A stretch of DNA of 64,000 nucleotides, taken from Nitratireductor thuwali. Lineage in GTDB: Bacteria; Pseudomonadota; Alphaproteobacteria; Rhizobiales; Rhizobiaceae. Within the stretch, counting starts at the first letter, position 1. The number at the start of each line of letters is the position of its first letter. Where the stretch lies: the NCBI RefSeq assembly GCF_036621415.1, contig NZ_CP030942.1, positions 104,501-168,500 on the forward strand, given 5' to 3'. Below are positions 51,308 to 60,191 of this stretch, piece after piece. The position numbers and the translations under genes were made by a program. Under the pieces are notes generated by a model. That model searched no databases. It was not told the origin of the DNA and saw only the letters and a list, made by a program, of their open reading frames with translations.

Positions 51308-52765
51308 CTATCCCGCGACACCCGCCGCGCATTTGCGCGCGCCCTCGTCGGCCAGCGCGGCATAGGCCTCCTTCAGCGGCCCCGCAAAGCGCGCATCGGC
51401 GGCGAGCCCGGCCGGGAACACCTCGCGCACGGAGAGCAGGGCTTCGACCTTCGCGTCGGCGCCGTCGGCGCTCTCGCTCAACTGCCTGAGCCGGTCGGCC
51501 AGCGGATCGCGCACGTCGATCGCCGCGCCCTTCTCGTCGATACCGCCGACATAGCGCATCCAGCCGGCGACCGCGAGAATGAGGCCGTCGCATGGACGGC
51601 CGGCCTCGATATTGTCGCTTATCGTTCCCAGAATGCGCTGCGGCAGCTTCTGCGAACCGTCCATGGCGATCTGCCAGGTGCGGTGGCGGATTGCCGGATT
51701 GGCGTAGCGATCGAAAAGCGCCTGCGCATAGGCTGCAAGGTCCACCCCTTCCGGCGGCGTCAGCGACGGGATGATCTCCCTGGCCCACAGGTGCCGGACA
51801 AAACCGGCGAAGACGGGATCGGCCACCGTGTCGGCAATGGTCTCGTGGCCCGCCAGATAGCCGAGATAGGCCAGCGCGGAATGCGTTCCGTTGAGGCAGC
51901 GCAGCTTCATGTGCTCGAAGGGTGCGACTTCCTTCACGATCTCGACGCCGACAGCCTCCAGGTCCGGCCGGTCGCCATCGACGAAATCGTCCTCGACGAC
52001 CCATTGCCGGAAGGGCTCGTGCATGACCGGAGAAAGGTCGAGGACGCCCGTCTCGCTCGCCAGTCGCTCGATATCCTCTTCCTTCGTCGCCGGCACGATG
52101 CGGTCGACCATGGTCGAGGGGAACGCCCCCTCCTCCGCGATCCAGCGCTCGAGCGCCGGGTCGATGAGCCCGGCAAGTTCCAGCACCACGCCGCGCACCA
52201 TCCTGCCATTGTCCGGAAGGTTGTCGCAGCAAAGCACGGTGAACGGCCTCAGCCCCGCCTGCCGGCGCCGCGCCAGAGCGCGCACGAGGAAACCCGGCGC
52301 CGACCGGGGGCTCTCAGGGTTCTCCAGATCGTTGACGATGTCCGGGTGGCTGCGGTTCAACGCGCCGGTGGAGGGCTCATGGCAATAGCCCTTCTCCGTA
52401 ACCGTCAGCGACACGATGCGGATCGACGCGTCGCTCATGGCGTTCAGCACCGCCTGGGGATCTTCCCTGGCGACCAGGACATCGCGCACGATTTCGACCA
52501 CCCGGCGCGACTGCCCTTCCGGGCCGAGCTCCACCGCCGTATAGGCAAAGCCCTGCGGCGCCAGCGCGTCGCGCTGGGCGGGGCGCACGAGGCTCACGCC
52601 GACAATGCCCCAGTCGCCGCCCGAATGCCGCATCGCCTCTTCGACATAGAGCGCGCCGTGGGCCCGGAAGAAGGCGCCGAGGCCCAGATGCACGATGCCA
52701 GGACGGGGACGGTTTTCCAGCGGGCGCGAAAGGCGCGGCAGATCAGCGGGCAAGCCAGCCTCCAT
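51308..52765 (-). CDS. uxuB: Mannitol dehydrogenase-family hexuronate reductase (fructuronate/tagaturonate reductase)
   Basis: A 485-residue NAD-dependent polyol/uronate oxidoreductase. GIVHLGLGAFFRAHGALYVE is the nucleotide-binding start, SLTVTEKGYCHEP and VLCCDNLPDNGRMVRGVVLE are family blocks, and the catalytic-lysine region is APFEHMKLRCLNGTHSALAY. It reduces fructuronate to mannonate (UxuB) or tagaturonate to altronate (UxaB). The UxaC upstream acts in both branches, so the symbol is provisional. The start is ATG 52765 or 52771, overlapping the end of kduD. It is last in the uxaC operon. Confidence 0.87.
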   Translation of the reverse strand: MEAGLPADLPRLSRPLENRPRPGIVHLGLGAFFRAHGALYVEEAMRHSGGDWGIVGVSLVRPAQRDALAPQGFAYTAVELGPEGQSRRVVEIVRDVLVAREDPQAVLNAMSDASIRIVSLTVTEKGYCHEPSTGALNRSHPDIVNDLENPESPRSAPGFLVRALARRRQAGLRPFTVLCCDNLPDNGRMVRGVVLELAGLIDPALERWIAEEGAFPSTMVDRIVPATKEEDIERLASETGVLDLSPVMHEPFRQWVVEDDFVDGDRPDLEAVGVEIVKEVAPFEHMKLRCLNGTHSALAYLGYLAGHETIADTVADPVFAGFVRHLWAREIIPSLTPPEGVDLAAYAQALFDRYANPAIRHRTWQIAMDGSQKLPQRILGTISDNIEAGRPCDGLILAVAGWMRYVGGIDEKGAAIDVRDPLADRLRQLSESADGADAKVEALLSVREVFPAGLAADARFAGPLKEAYAALADEGARKCAAGVAG

Positions 52766-53485
52766 CGACATTGAGGATCGCGCCATGCACGTATTTGGCG
52801 GCGGGCGAGGCCAGGTAGACGGCCGTGCCGCCGATATCGTCGGGCTCGCCCCAGCGGCCGGCGGGAATGCGGTCGAGGATGGCCTGCGCCCGGCCGGGAT
52901 CGTTACGCAGGGCCTCGGTGTTGTTGGTGGCGATATAGCCGGGCGCAATGGCGTTCACATTGATGCCCTTGGCCGCCCACTCATTGGCCAGCAGCCGCGT
53001 GAGACCCGCCACGCCATGTTTGGACGCCGTATAGGCCGGCACGCGAATACCACCCTGAAACGAGAGCAGCGAGGCGACATTGACGATGGCGCCGCCCGCC
53101 CCGCGCGCGAACGCCGCCCTGGCGAAAGCCTGGCACATGAAGAACACCGCCTTCAGGTTGACGTCCATGACGTCGTCCCAATCGGCCTCTGTATAGTCGA
53201 CCGCATCGGCGCGGCGGATGATGCCGGCATTGTTCACCAGGATGTCGACCGGCCCTTCCTGCTCGAATATCCGTCCCCCGCCATCGAGTCGGAAAGATCC
53301 AGATGCAGGCTGCGCGCCTTGCCGCCGCCCTTCTCGATCTCGGCCACCGTGCCCTCGCACGAAGAACGCCCGGCGCAGATCACCTCGGCGCCGGCCTCGG
53401 CCATACAGCGCGCAATCGAGCGGCCGATGCCCGTATTGGCTCCGGTCACCAGCGCCGTCCTGCCGTCGAGCGAGAAAATCCGCAT
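52743..53485 (-). pseudogene. kduD: 2-dehydro-3-deoxy-D-gluconate 5-dehydrogenase (KduD-like), frameshifted
   Basis: A short-chain dehydrogenase that would oxidise/reduce 3-deoxy-hexulosonates in pectin breakdown. The first frame (53485 to about 53280) carries TALVTGANTGIGRSIARCMA and SLHLDLSDSMAG, then runs into a stop at about 53234. The second frame (from about 53279) continues with RIFEQEGPVDILVNNAGIIR, SLLSFQGGIRVPAYTASKHG (catalytic Tyr and Lys) and the C-terminal ILNVDGGWLAR. The break is at a run of five C on the plus strand (53275-53279); one extra base would restore a reading frame of about 247 residues, normal for KduD. It may be a real mutation or a sequencing error. Confidence 0.88.
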
Positions 53486-54306
53486 CAGCGCATGTCTCCC
53501 ATGCCCACCATCTCGACGTCCTTGTAGTTCACATTGTCGCCGGCCATCGCCCAGATAAAGGCGTAGGAAGCCGTTCCGGCACCGGAATGGATCGACCAGG
53601 GCGGCGAGATCGCGCCCTCCTCGTTGCGCACGATCATATGCCGCGTCTCGGTCGGCTCGCCCATCAGATGAACGGCCATCTGGTCCTCCGGCAGGTCGAC
53701 ATAGAGATAGGCTTCCATGCGCCTGTCATGCACATGGGCCGGCATCGTGTTCCAGACGGAGCCGTTGTGGAGCTTCGTCATGCCGACCACGAGCTGGCAG
53801 GATTCCATCACTTCGGGATGCACGAACTGGTGGATCGTGCGCTCGTTGGAGGTGGCCTGCGAGCCGAGGTCGATGCGCGCCGCCTCGTCGATCCTGATGA
53901 GGCGCGAGGGAAGGGTCTTGTGAGCCGGCGCCGACAGGATGTAGAAGCGCCCGCCGCCCGAGAAGGTGACGGGTCCCGACCCCATGCCCAGGTAAAGCAT
54001 GTCGCCCTTGGCCATGGCGTAGTCCGAGCCCGCCCGCACGATGCCTTCGCCGCCGATATTGACCACGACCATCTCCCGCCGGGCCAGGATGGTGTCGGTG
54101 CCGCATTGCGGCACCTCGTCAAGCACGAGGTCCTTGCCGGCCGGCACCGCGCCGCCGACGATCATGCGGTCGTAATGGGTATAGATCAGCTTGATTTCGC
54201 CGTCGGCGAAGATGCCGCCCACATGGAAATTCCGGCGCAGCGCTTCGGTATCGAAGCCGCGCGCGGTCGCGGGGTCGATGGCATGACGGGTCTCGACGGA
54301 AAGCAT
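53485..54306 (-). CDS. kduI: 5-dehydro-4-deoxy-D-glucuronate isomerase
   Basis: Isomerises 5-keto-4-deoxyuronate from unsaturated galacturonate to 3-deoxy-D-glycero-2,5-hexodiulosonate. The 273-residue cupin-type zinc enzyme carries NFHVGGIFADGEIKLIYTHY, DRMIVGGAVPAGKDLVL and the metal-ligand region WNTMPAHVHDRRMEAYLY. The C-terminal part has PPWSIHSGAGTASYAFIWAM. The start is ATG 54306 with GAGGAG upstream; an ATG seven codons earlier (54327) is possible. The stop overlaps the kduD start by one base (TGATG). Confidence 0.95.
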   Translation of the reverse strand: MLSVETRHAIDPATARGFDTEALRRNFHVGGIFADGEIKLIYTHYDRMIVGGAVPAGKDLVLDEVPQCGTDTILARREMVVVNIGGEGIVRAGSDYAMAKGDMLYLGMGSGPVTFSGGGRFYILSAPAHKTLPSRLIRIDEAARIDLGSQATSNERTIHQFVHPEVMESCQLVVGMTKLHNGSVWNTMPAHVHDRRMEAYLYVDLPEDQMAVHLMGEPTETRHMIVRNEEGAISPPWSIHSGAGTASYAFIWAMAGDNVNYKDVEMVGMGDMR

Positions 54307-54326
54307 GTTCTTCTCCTCGTGATTCA

Positions 54327-54650
54327 TTACAGAAAGTCGTCGCGGCGGGGGGTGAAGCTGTCGACCAGCACGCCCGGCTCCAGCGCCCGGCAACCATGTT
54401 CGGCGCCGGAGGGAACGACGAAGGAATCGCCCGGTCCCACCTCGAAGGTCTCGCCGGCGATGGTGAACTCGAAACGGCCGGCCTGCACATAGGTCGCCTG
54501 CACATGCGGATGGCTGTGCAGCGCGCCGACGCCGCCCTCCGCGAACGCGAATTCCACCACCATCAGTTCCGGACTGTCGGACAGCACCCGGCGCGTGACG
54601 TTGCCGCCGGCGTCGGTGGCGGGAAACGCCCGCAAATATGCATTCGTCAT
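54327..54650 (-). CDS. kdgF: KdgF-like cupin, unsaturated galacturonate ring-opening
   Basis: A 107-residue single-domain cupin. Metal-binding residues are in ALHSHPHVQATYVQAG (about residues 43-58) and VVPSGAEHGCRALE (about 80-93). KdgF proteins speed the linearisation of 4,5-unsaturated galacturonate to the substrate of KduI, the next gene. The position between the TRAP transporter and kduI fits exactly. Other small cupins look alike, so the function rests partly on context. Confidence 0.85.
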   Translation of the reverse strand: MTNAYLRAFPATDAGGNVTRRVLSDSPELMVVEFAFAEGGVGALHSHPHVQATYVQAGRFEFTIAGETFEVGPGDSFVVPSGAEHGCRALEPGVLVDSFTPRRDDFL

Positions 54651-54661
54651 TTTCGTCTCCG

Positions 54662-55942
54662 TTAGCGGAAAAGCTGCGGCAGCCACAACGACAGCGCCGG
54701 CACATAGGTGACCAGCAGCAAGGTCGCGATCGCGGCCAGGTAGAATGGCCAGATCGTGCGCACCACCTGCCAGACCGGGATCTGGCCGACCGCACACCCT
54801 ACGAACAGCACCGCGCCGACCGGCGGCGTGCACAGGCCGATGCCCAGATTGAGGATCATGATGATGCCGAAATGGACCGGATCGACGCCGAACGCCATGG
54901 CCACGGGCAGGAAGATCGGCGTGGTGATGACGATCAGCGGCGACATGTCCATGAACGTGCCCAGTATCAGCAGCACGATATTGATCATCAGGAGGATGAT
55001 CAGCGGATTTTCCGACACGCCCTGCAGGAATGCCACCAGCGAGGCAGGCACGCGCAGGAAGGCGAGCAGCCAGCCGAACGCCGCCGCGCAGCCGATGACC
55101 AGCAGCACCATCGCGGTGGTGCGCACGGCGGCGAACGTCGCCTCGACGAAAGCCGCCCAGGAGAGCGAGCGGTAGGCGAGCACCGTCACCAGCAGCGCAT
55201 AGACGACCGCGACGCAGGAGCTTTCCGAAGCGGTGAAGACGCCCGAGCGCACGCCGCCGAAAATGATGGCGATGAGGATGAGCCCCGGCACCGCCGAAAC
55301 GAACAGCGAGCCCATGATGCGGAAGCCGGGGAACGGGTCGGTGGGATAGTCCCGGCGCTTGGCGACGAACCAGGCCGCGATCATCAGCGACAGCGCCAGG
55401 ATCAGCCCCGGTATGATGCCCGCGGTGAAGAGATCGGCGATCGAGATGCGCCCGCCGCCGGAAATCGAGTAGATGATCAGATTGTGCGAAGGCGGCAGCA
55501 TCAGCGCAATGATCGACGAGACGACGGTGACGTTGACCGCATAGTCGACGTCGTAGCCCTTGTCCTTCATCTGCGGGATCATCAGGCCGCCGATGGCCGA
55601 GGCATCCGCCGCGGCGGAGCCGGAAACGCCGCCGAACAGCACGGAAGCGACGATGTTGACCTGGCCGAGGCCGCCTCGGAAGCTGCCGACCCAGGAGCCG
55701 GCCAGCGCCACCAGCCGGCGGGCGATGTCGCCGCGCACCATCAGCACGCCGGCATAGATGAAGAAGGGAATGGCCATCAGCGCGAAGACCGAGACGCCCG
55801 AATTCAGGCGCTGGAACACGATCAGCGGCGGCATGCCCATATAGAGCGCGGTCGCAAGGGAGGAGACGCCCAGGCAGAAGGCGACCGGCGTTCCGATAAG
55901 CAGCAGGAACACGAATGTCCCGAAGAGAATATAGATTTCCAC
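54662..55942 (-). CDS. dctM: TRAP transporter large permease (DctM)
   Basis: A 426-residue permease of the tripartite ATP-independent periplasmic transporter, with about 12 hydrophobic segments. Family stretches are VFLLLIGTPVAFCLGVSSLA, ALMAIPFFIYAGVLMVRGDI, ASVLFGGVSGSAAADASAIG, MKDKGYDVDYAVNVTVVSSI and IMILNLGIGLCTPPVGAVLF. Uptake is driven by a sodium or proton gradient. It lies five bases after dctQ in the uronate operon, so the substrate is probably galacturonate, glucuronate or an unsaturated derivative. Confidence 0.94.
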   Translation of the reverse strand: MEIYILFGTFVFLLLIGTPVAFCLGVSSLATALYMGMPPLIVFQRLNSGVSVFALMAIPFFIYAGVLMVRGDIARRLVALAGSWVGSFRGGLGQVNIVASVLFGGVSGSAAADASAIGGLMIPQMKDKGYDVDYAVNVTVVSSIIALMLPPSHNLIIYSISGGGRISIADLFTAGIIPGLILALSLMIAAWFVAKRRDYPTDPFPGFRIMGSLFVSAVPGLILIAIIFGGVRSGVFTASESSCVAVVYALLVTVLAYRSLSWAAFVEATFAAVRTTAMVLLVIGCAAAFGWLLAFLRVPASLVAFLQGVSENPLIILLMINIVLLILGTFMDMSPLIVITTPIFLPVAMAFGVDPVHFGIIMILNLGIGLCTPPVGAVLFVGCAVGQIPVWQVVRTIWPFYLAAIATLLLVTYVPALSLWLPQLFR

Positions 55943-55947
55943 GGGCC

Positions 55948-56472
55948 CTAATCCTTTGGCAGTTCGGTTTCGCCAAAATGCGCGGTGGGAAGACCGGCCA
56001 TGCGCCGGGCAATGCGTTCAGTCGAGAAGACGACGATCAGAACGCCGCCGCACGACAGCGCGATCAGCGACACGCCGTCCGGCAGGCCGAGGGAGGGCAT
56101 GGTGGAGTCCCATGTCTTCATCGCAAGGTCCGCCCCATACCAGGCCATGCCGAAGCCGAAGCCGGCGACCACGAGGTCCGAAACCGTCCGCAGCACCGAC
56201 TTCGCCTTCAGGGGGATGACGTAGAGCAGAACGTCGAAGCTCAGATGATATCCCTCGCGGATGCCAACGGCGGCGCCGAGAAAGATGAACCAGCCCATCA
56301 GCAGCAGCGATGCCGGTTCGGTCCAGGTGGGGCTGTTGTTGAGCACGAAACGCCCGAATACCTGCCAGGCGATGAAGGCGGTCATCAGCACCAGGCCCGT
56401 CGCCGATATCCAAAGCGAGATTCGCGAGACGACGCCCAGCACGCGCGCCACTTTCAACATTCTTGCCTGCAA
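55948..56472 (-). CDS. dctQ: TRAP transporter small permease (DctQ)
   Basis: A 174-residue membrane protein with four hydrophobic segments and the DctQ hallmark FVLNNSPTWTEPASLLLMGW in the middle. FLGAAVGIREGYHLSFDVLL follows. It forms the membrane complex with DctM. It is separated from dctP by an 80-base gap that contains a strong hairpin. Confidence 0.92.
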   Translation of the reverse strand: MQARMLKVARVLGVVSRISLWISATGLVLMTAFIAWQVFGRFVLNNSPTWTEPASLLLMGWFIFLGAAVGIREGYHLSFDVLLYVIPLKAKSVLRTVSDLVVAGFGFGMAWYGADLAMKTWDSTMPSLGLPDGVSLIALSCGGVLIVVFSTERIARRMAGLPTAHFGETELPKD

Positions 56473-56500
56473 GATGCCGCTCCTGAGAAACCGGTCGGAA

Positions 56501-56529
56501 GACCGTGGCGCGAAGTCCGCGCCACGGTC
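56501..56529 (-). terminator. Strong hairpin between dctP and dctQ
   Basis: A perfect 12-base stem GACCGTGGCGCG / CGCGCCACGGTC with a five-base loop. On the minus strand it follows the dctP stop (56553) and precedes dctQ (56472). No clear U-tract is present. It probably stabilises the dctP message or lowers readthrough, so binding protein exceeds permease. Confidence 0.65.
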
Positions 56530-56552
56530 CGGGTCAGATCACGATCTGAAGA

Positions 56553-57542
56553 TTATTCGACGGCGCGGATGCGCTCGACGAGATCCTTCAGCTTTTCGCT
56601 GGTGACATGCTTTTCATAGACCGGTTCCATGGCTTCGATGAAGGGCGTCTTGTCGATGTCGGAGATGATCTCGACGCCCGCCTCGCGGACCTTGGCTTCC
56701 GATGCGGCCTCGCGCTCGGCCCAGAGCTTGCGCATGTAGGGCACCGATTCCTTCGCCGCCTGGCGCAGGATTTCCTGATCTTCCGGCGACAGCTTGTCCC
56801 AGCTCGTCTTCGAGATGACGAGCACCTCCGGCACGATCAGGTGCTCATCGAGCGTGTAGTAGCCGGCGACCTCGTAATGGCCCGAGGATTCGAAGGACGG
56901 CCAGTTGTTTTCCGCGCCGTCGATGACGCCGGTCTGGATCGAGGAATAGACCTCGCCATAGGGCATCGGCGTGGCGTTGGCCCCCAGCGCGTCGACCATG
57001 TCGACGAACAGATCCGACTGCATGACGCGGAACTTCATTCCGGCCAGGTCTTCCTTCGAGGTGATCGGCTTCTTGGAGTTGTAGAAGGAGCGTGCGCCGC
57101 CATCATAGAAGGCAAGGCCGATAAGGCCGTGCTCCTCGAAGGCGTCGAGGATGTCCTGGCCGATCTCGCCGTCCATCACCTTGTGCATGTGCTCCACCGA
57201 GCGGAAGATATAGGGCAGCGAGGGGACGCGGGTTTCCTCGATCAGATTGTTGAAGGGGCCCAAGCTTACGCGGTTCATGTCGATCACGCCGAAGCGCGTC
57301 TGCTCGATCGTGTCCTTTTCCTCGCCGAGCTGGGCCGAGTGGAACACCTCGATGCCGATGCGGCCATCGGTGCGTTCCTCGACGAGCTTGCCCATATATT
57401 TGACCGCCTCGACGGTCGGATAGCCATCCGGATGCGTGTCCGAGGACCGCAGCACGAGATCGGCGGCATGGGCCGAGATCGATAGAACGGCGAGTGCCGC
57501 GCCGGAGATCAGGGCTTTTTTAAGCGTTTTCAAACCAACCAT
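56553..57542 (-). CDS. dctP: TRAP transporter periplasmic substrate-binding protein (DctP)
   Basis: A 329-residue protein with a signal peptide ([20 protein letters not shown]). The mature start is [20 protein letters not shown]. The conserved DctP core includes the carboxylate-binding Arg region [20 protein letters not shown], then [20 protein letters not shown] and [21 protein letters not shown] sugar acid such as galacturonate is the likely ligand from context. The start is ATG 57542 with GGAGG upstream, 22 bases after the uxaC stop. Confidence 0.94.
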   Translation of the reverse strand: MVGLKTLKKALISGAALAVLSISAHAADLVLRSSDTHPDGYPTVEAVKYMGKLVEERTDGRIGIEVFHSAQLGEEKDTIEQTRFGVIDMNRVSLGPFNNLIEETRVPSLPYIFRSVEHMHKVMDGEIGQDILDAFEEHGLIGLAFYDGGARSFYNSKKPITSKEDLAGMKFRVMQSDLFVDMVDALGANATPMPYGEVYSSIQTGVIDGAENNWPSFESSGHYEVAGYYTLDEHLIVPEVLVISKTSWDKLSPEDQEILRQAAKESVPYMRKLWAEREAASEAKVREAGVEIISDIDKTPFIEAMEPVYEKHVTSEKLKDLVERIRAVE

Positions 57543-57564
57543 TATTTCCTCCCTGGTTGTGGCT

Positions 57565-58971
57565 TCATAGCCGGTAAGCCTGCTTGGCAAGCCTGTAAGC
57601 GAGGTCGTGGGCGACCTCCCCTGCCTCTTCCAGGCCGAGCCGCCCTTCGGCGACCAGCGTGGCGAGGTAAGCACAGTCGACCCGCCGGGCCACGTCGTGG
57701 CGGGCGGGTATCGAACAAAAGGCGCGTGTGTCGTCGTTGAAACCGACAGTATTGTAGAAGCCCGCGGTTTCGGTGGTCATCTCGCGGTAGCGGCGCATGC
57801 CCTCCGGACTGTCGAAGAACCACCAGGCAGGGCCGAGCTTCAGGGCCGGATAGACGCCGGCCAGCGGCGCCAGCTCGCGCGCATAGGAAGTCTCGTCCAG
57901 CGTGAAGACGATGATCGTCAGACCCGGCTCCGTGCCCACCGCGTCCAGCAACGGCTTGAGCGCGCGCACGTAGTCCGTGCGGGTGGGAATGTCGAAGCCC
58001 TTGTCGCGGCCATGGCGCACCATCATGCCGGTCGAGTGGTTGCGGAAGGCGCCGGGATGTATCTGCATGACCAGCCCGTCCTCCAGGCTCATCCGCGCCA
58101 TCTCCGTCAGCATATGCCCGCGAAAGGCATCCGCCTCCTCCGGGGTGCATTCGCCGACAAGCGCCTTGGCGAACAACCGCGCCGCCTCCTGCGCGGAAAG
58201 GTTTTCGGTGCGCGCCGTCGCATGGCCGTGATCGGTGCTGGTCGCGCCATACTCCTTGAAGAAGGCGCGGCGTCTGCGATGGGCTTCCAGATAGCCCTCC
58301 CAGCTTTCCGTGTCGCACCCGGTCAATTCGCCGAAACGGACGACATTGGCGGCAAATCCCTCGAATTCGGGATCGACGACGGCGTCCGGCCTGTAGGCCG
58401 TCACCACCTTCCCGCTCCAGCCGGACTGCCGGATCATGTGGTGCCAGCGCAGGTCGTCGAGCGGGCTTTCCGTGGTGGCGATCGCCTCGATATTGAAGCG
58501 CTCGAAAAGGGCGCGCGGGCGGAACTCCGGCTTCTTGAGGCAGGCATCGATATGCTCGTAATACTCATCGGCCGTCTTTGCCGAAAGGGGGACGTCCAGG
58601 CCGAAAACTTCCTGAAAGGAGTGGTCCAGCCACAGGCGGCTGGGCGTGCCGCGAAACAGATGATAGTTCTGCGCGAAAAGCCGCCAGATCTCGCGCCCGT
58701 CGGTCTCGCCGACGCTGCCGTCGGCCCTCGGCACGCCGAGCGCGTCGAGGCTGATCCCTTGCGAGAACAGCATCCGAAAGACGTAGTGATCGGGCGTCAC
58801 GAAAAGCCGGGCGGGATCGGGAAAGGCTTCGTCCTCGGCATACCAGCGGGGATCGGTATGGCCGTGCGGGCTGACGATGGGAAGCGCCTTGACCTCCTCG
58901 TACAGGCCCCGCGCCAGGCTGCGTGTGCGCGCCTCCGCCGGAAACAGCCTGTCTTCGTCCAAAAGCGCCAA
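57565..58971 (-). CDS. uxaC: Uronate isomerase (glucuronate/galacturonate)
   Basis: Converts galacturonate to tagaturonate or glucuronate to fructuronate. The 468-residue enzyme is an amidohydrolase-like barrel with [20 protein letters not shown] (metal ligands), [36 protein letters not shown] and [23 protein letters not shown] 58971 is chosen: GGGGAGGAG lies seven bases upstream and the length matches the family. The upstream ATG 59040 would add 23 unlike residues over the promoter region. It is the first gene of the eight-gene operon ending at uxuB, divergent from a GntR regulator. Confidence 0.94.
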   Translation of the reverse strand: MALLDEDRLFPAEARTRSLARGLYEEVKALPIVSPHGHTDPRWYAEDEAFPDPARLFVTPDHYVFRMLFSQGISLDALGVPRADGSVGETDGREIWRLFAQNYHLFRGTPSRLWLDHSFQEVFGLDVPLSAKTADEYYEHIDACLKKPEFRPRALFERFNIEAIATTESPLDDLRWHHMIRQSGWSGKVVTAYRPDAVVDPEFEGFAANVVRFGELTGCDTESWEGYLEAHRRRRAFFKEYGATSTDHGHATARTENLSAQEAARLFAKALVGECTPEEADAFRGHMLTEMARMSLEDGLVMQIHPGAFRNHSTGMMVRHGRDKGFDIPTRTDYVRALKPLLDAVGTEPGLTIIVFTLDETSYARELAPLAGVYPALKLGPAWWFFDSPEGMRRYREMTTETAGFYNTVGFNDDTRAFCSIPARHDVARRVDCAYLATLVAEGRLGLEEAGEVAHDLAYRLAKQAYRL

Positions 58972-59016
58972 AGCCTTGCTCCTCCCCAGGATTTCCGTGC
59001 GGCTTGCGTTAATCTG

Positions 59017-59043
59017 GTAATCTAATATGTTAGTATGCATTAC
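59017..59043. promoter_or_regulatory. AT-rich dyad between uxaC and the GntR gene
   Basis: Nested inverted repeats are GTAAT...ATTAC (outer) and CTAA-TATG-TTAG (inner) in the 90-base gap between the divergent starts 58971 and 59062. It is the most AT-rich stretch nearby and a likely promoter/operator for both genes, with the adjacent GntR protein the likely binder. Confidence 0.5.
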
Positions 59044-59061
59044 GAGTCAACGGAGGCTGAT

Positions 59062-59760
59062 GTGCTCGAACAACTTCCACGCCGCCAGATCGAGGAGTTG
59101 CGTGCCCCGTCGGTGACGGATCTCGTTTTCGACACGCTGTACCGGCAGGTGGTGGAGTTGAAGATCGAGCCAGGCACCAAGCTCTCGGAAGCGGAAGTCT
59201 CCAAGCTCATGGGCGTCTCGCGCCAGCCCGTGCGCGATGCCTTCTACCGCCTGTCGCAGCTCGGCTTCCTGCTGGTGCGCCCGCAGCGGGCGACGACGGT
59301 GACGCAGATCTCGGTGCGCGCGGTGCACGAGGCGCGGTTCGTGCGCACGGCGCTGGAGCTGGAAACGGTGCGGGCCGCCGCCGCCCGCCTGGAAAAGCCG
59401 CAGATTCAGGAGCTCGACGCCCTCATCGACGAGCAGCGCAAGGCGGTGAAGGCCGGCGACAAGGTCCTGTTTCACGAGTTGGACGACGATTTCCACAGGC
59501 GGATCTGCCATATGTCCGGCCATGGCTACACCTGGAAGCTCATCCGCGACTACAAGGCGCATATGGATCGGGTGCGCTATCTCAGCCTTTCCTTCGGGGC
59601 GGAGCTGGCGCTCAACGACCACATTGCGCTGATGGACGCGTTGCGTGTGCATGATGTCGAGGGTGCTGCCACGGTCATCCGTGAGCACCTGTCGCGCATC
59701 TCCGGCATCATCGGCCGCATCCGGGAAAGCCACGGGCAGTATTTCCTCGACGAGGAATAG
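59062..59760 (+). CDS. GntR-family regulator with FCD-type effector domain
   Basis: A 232-residue regulator of the uronate operon. The winged helix (about residues 15-80) has TKLSEAEVSKLMGVSRQPVR with DAFYRLSQLGFLLVRPQRAT. The C-terminal helical domain has ARFVRTALELETVRAAAARL, the metal/ligand residues in FHELDDDFHRRICHMSGH, and DHIALMDALRVHDVEGAATV with REHL. The start is GTG 59062 with GGAGG five bases upstream; the ATG at 59035 has no ribosome binding site. By position a UxuR/ExuR-like repressor of the uxaC-uxuB operon, with a uronate as probable inducer. Confidence 0.92.
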   Translation: MLEQLPRRQIEELRAPSVTDLVFDTLYRQVVELKIEPGTKLSEAEVSKLMGVSRQPVRDAFYRLSQLGFLLVRPQRATTVTQISVRAVHEARFVRTALELETVRAAAARLEKPQIQELDALIDEQRKAVKAGDKVLFHELDDDFHRRICHMSGHGYTWKLIRDYKAHMDRVRYLSLSFGAELALNDHIALMDALRVHDVEGAATVIREHLSRISGIIGRIRESHGQYFLDEE

Positions 59761-60106
59761 GTCCCCCGCCTCACCCACCCTATCTCGTCACCGCAAACGG
59801 GCCGAAGGGCGCCGGTGTTCGCCCTTATCCTCCTTCTCCCCGTTCACGGGGTCTGAAGGACGGGCCGAGACCCGTGGCTCGATCCCGCCGGTACCTGCAG
59901 GCGGATAAGGGCGGCACCGACCTCCGCGGTGTACGCCGGCAAGACGGCAAAAGCATCGCTCTGCGCCAAATTTCATATATGAACTTGCAAGTCACAGATG
60001 AATGTCTCATGCTTGGACGGTCGGGAGGAGCATCGACCGGCGGCTGTCGTCTCGAACGACGCGCCCCCAGCTGCCTCCGAAGCCCGACGTAAGGGAGGTA
60101 TGACCA
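59761..60106. repeat. Intergenic region with rhizobial-type long inverted repeat
   Basis: No gene is seen. CGCCCTTATCC (59820-59830) and GGATAAGGGCG (59903-59913) form 11-base arms around a central part with CTTCTCCCCGTTCACGGGG and AGACCC/GGGTCT pairs. This resembles the roughly 100-base hairpin repeats widespread between rhizobial genes (from memory, not searched). The rest, about 59950-60100, holds a short AT-rich part (CATATATGAACTTGC) that may be a promoter for the genes on the right. Confidence 0.5.
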
Positions 60107-60187
60107 ATGAACGATCCTGGGAAGACGGCAAGCGCCGCTTCGCCGGCAGCGCTGTCCGAAGCCTCGCCGGCTGCCACCGAGAAATAA
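60107..60187 (+). CDS. Possible 26-residue small protein or gene remnant
   Basis: ATG 60107 is preceded by GGGAGG at eight bases. The peptide starts MNDPGKTASAASPAAL and ends ATEK with a TAA stop, four bases before the CoA-transferase ATG. It is low-complexity, rich in Ala and Ser. It could be a leader peptide coupled to the CoA transferase or the remaining N-terminus of a deleted gene. Confidence 0.3.
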   Translation: MNDPGKTASAASPAALSEASPAATEK

Positions 60188-60191
60188 TCCC

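Noticed and set aside
53485..54795. 436-residue KduI frame
   Set aside because: The first 160 residues are antisense-like shadow of kdgF and dctM. The GAGGAG-preceded ATG at 54306 gives the normal length.
54327..56012. 561-residue frame ending in the cupin
   Set aside because: The first 450 residues are an off-frame reading of dctM with no family pattern. KdgF starts at ATG 54650.
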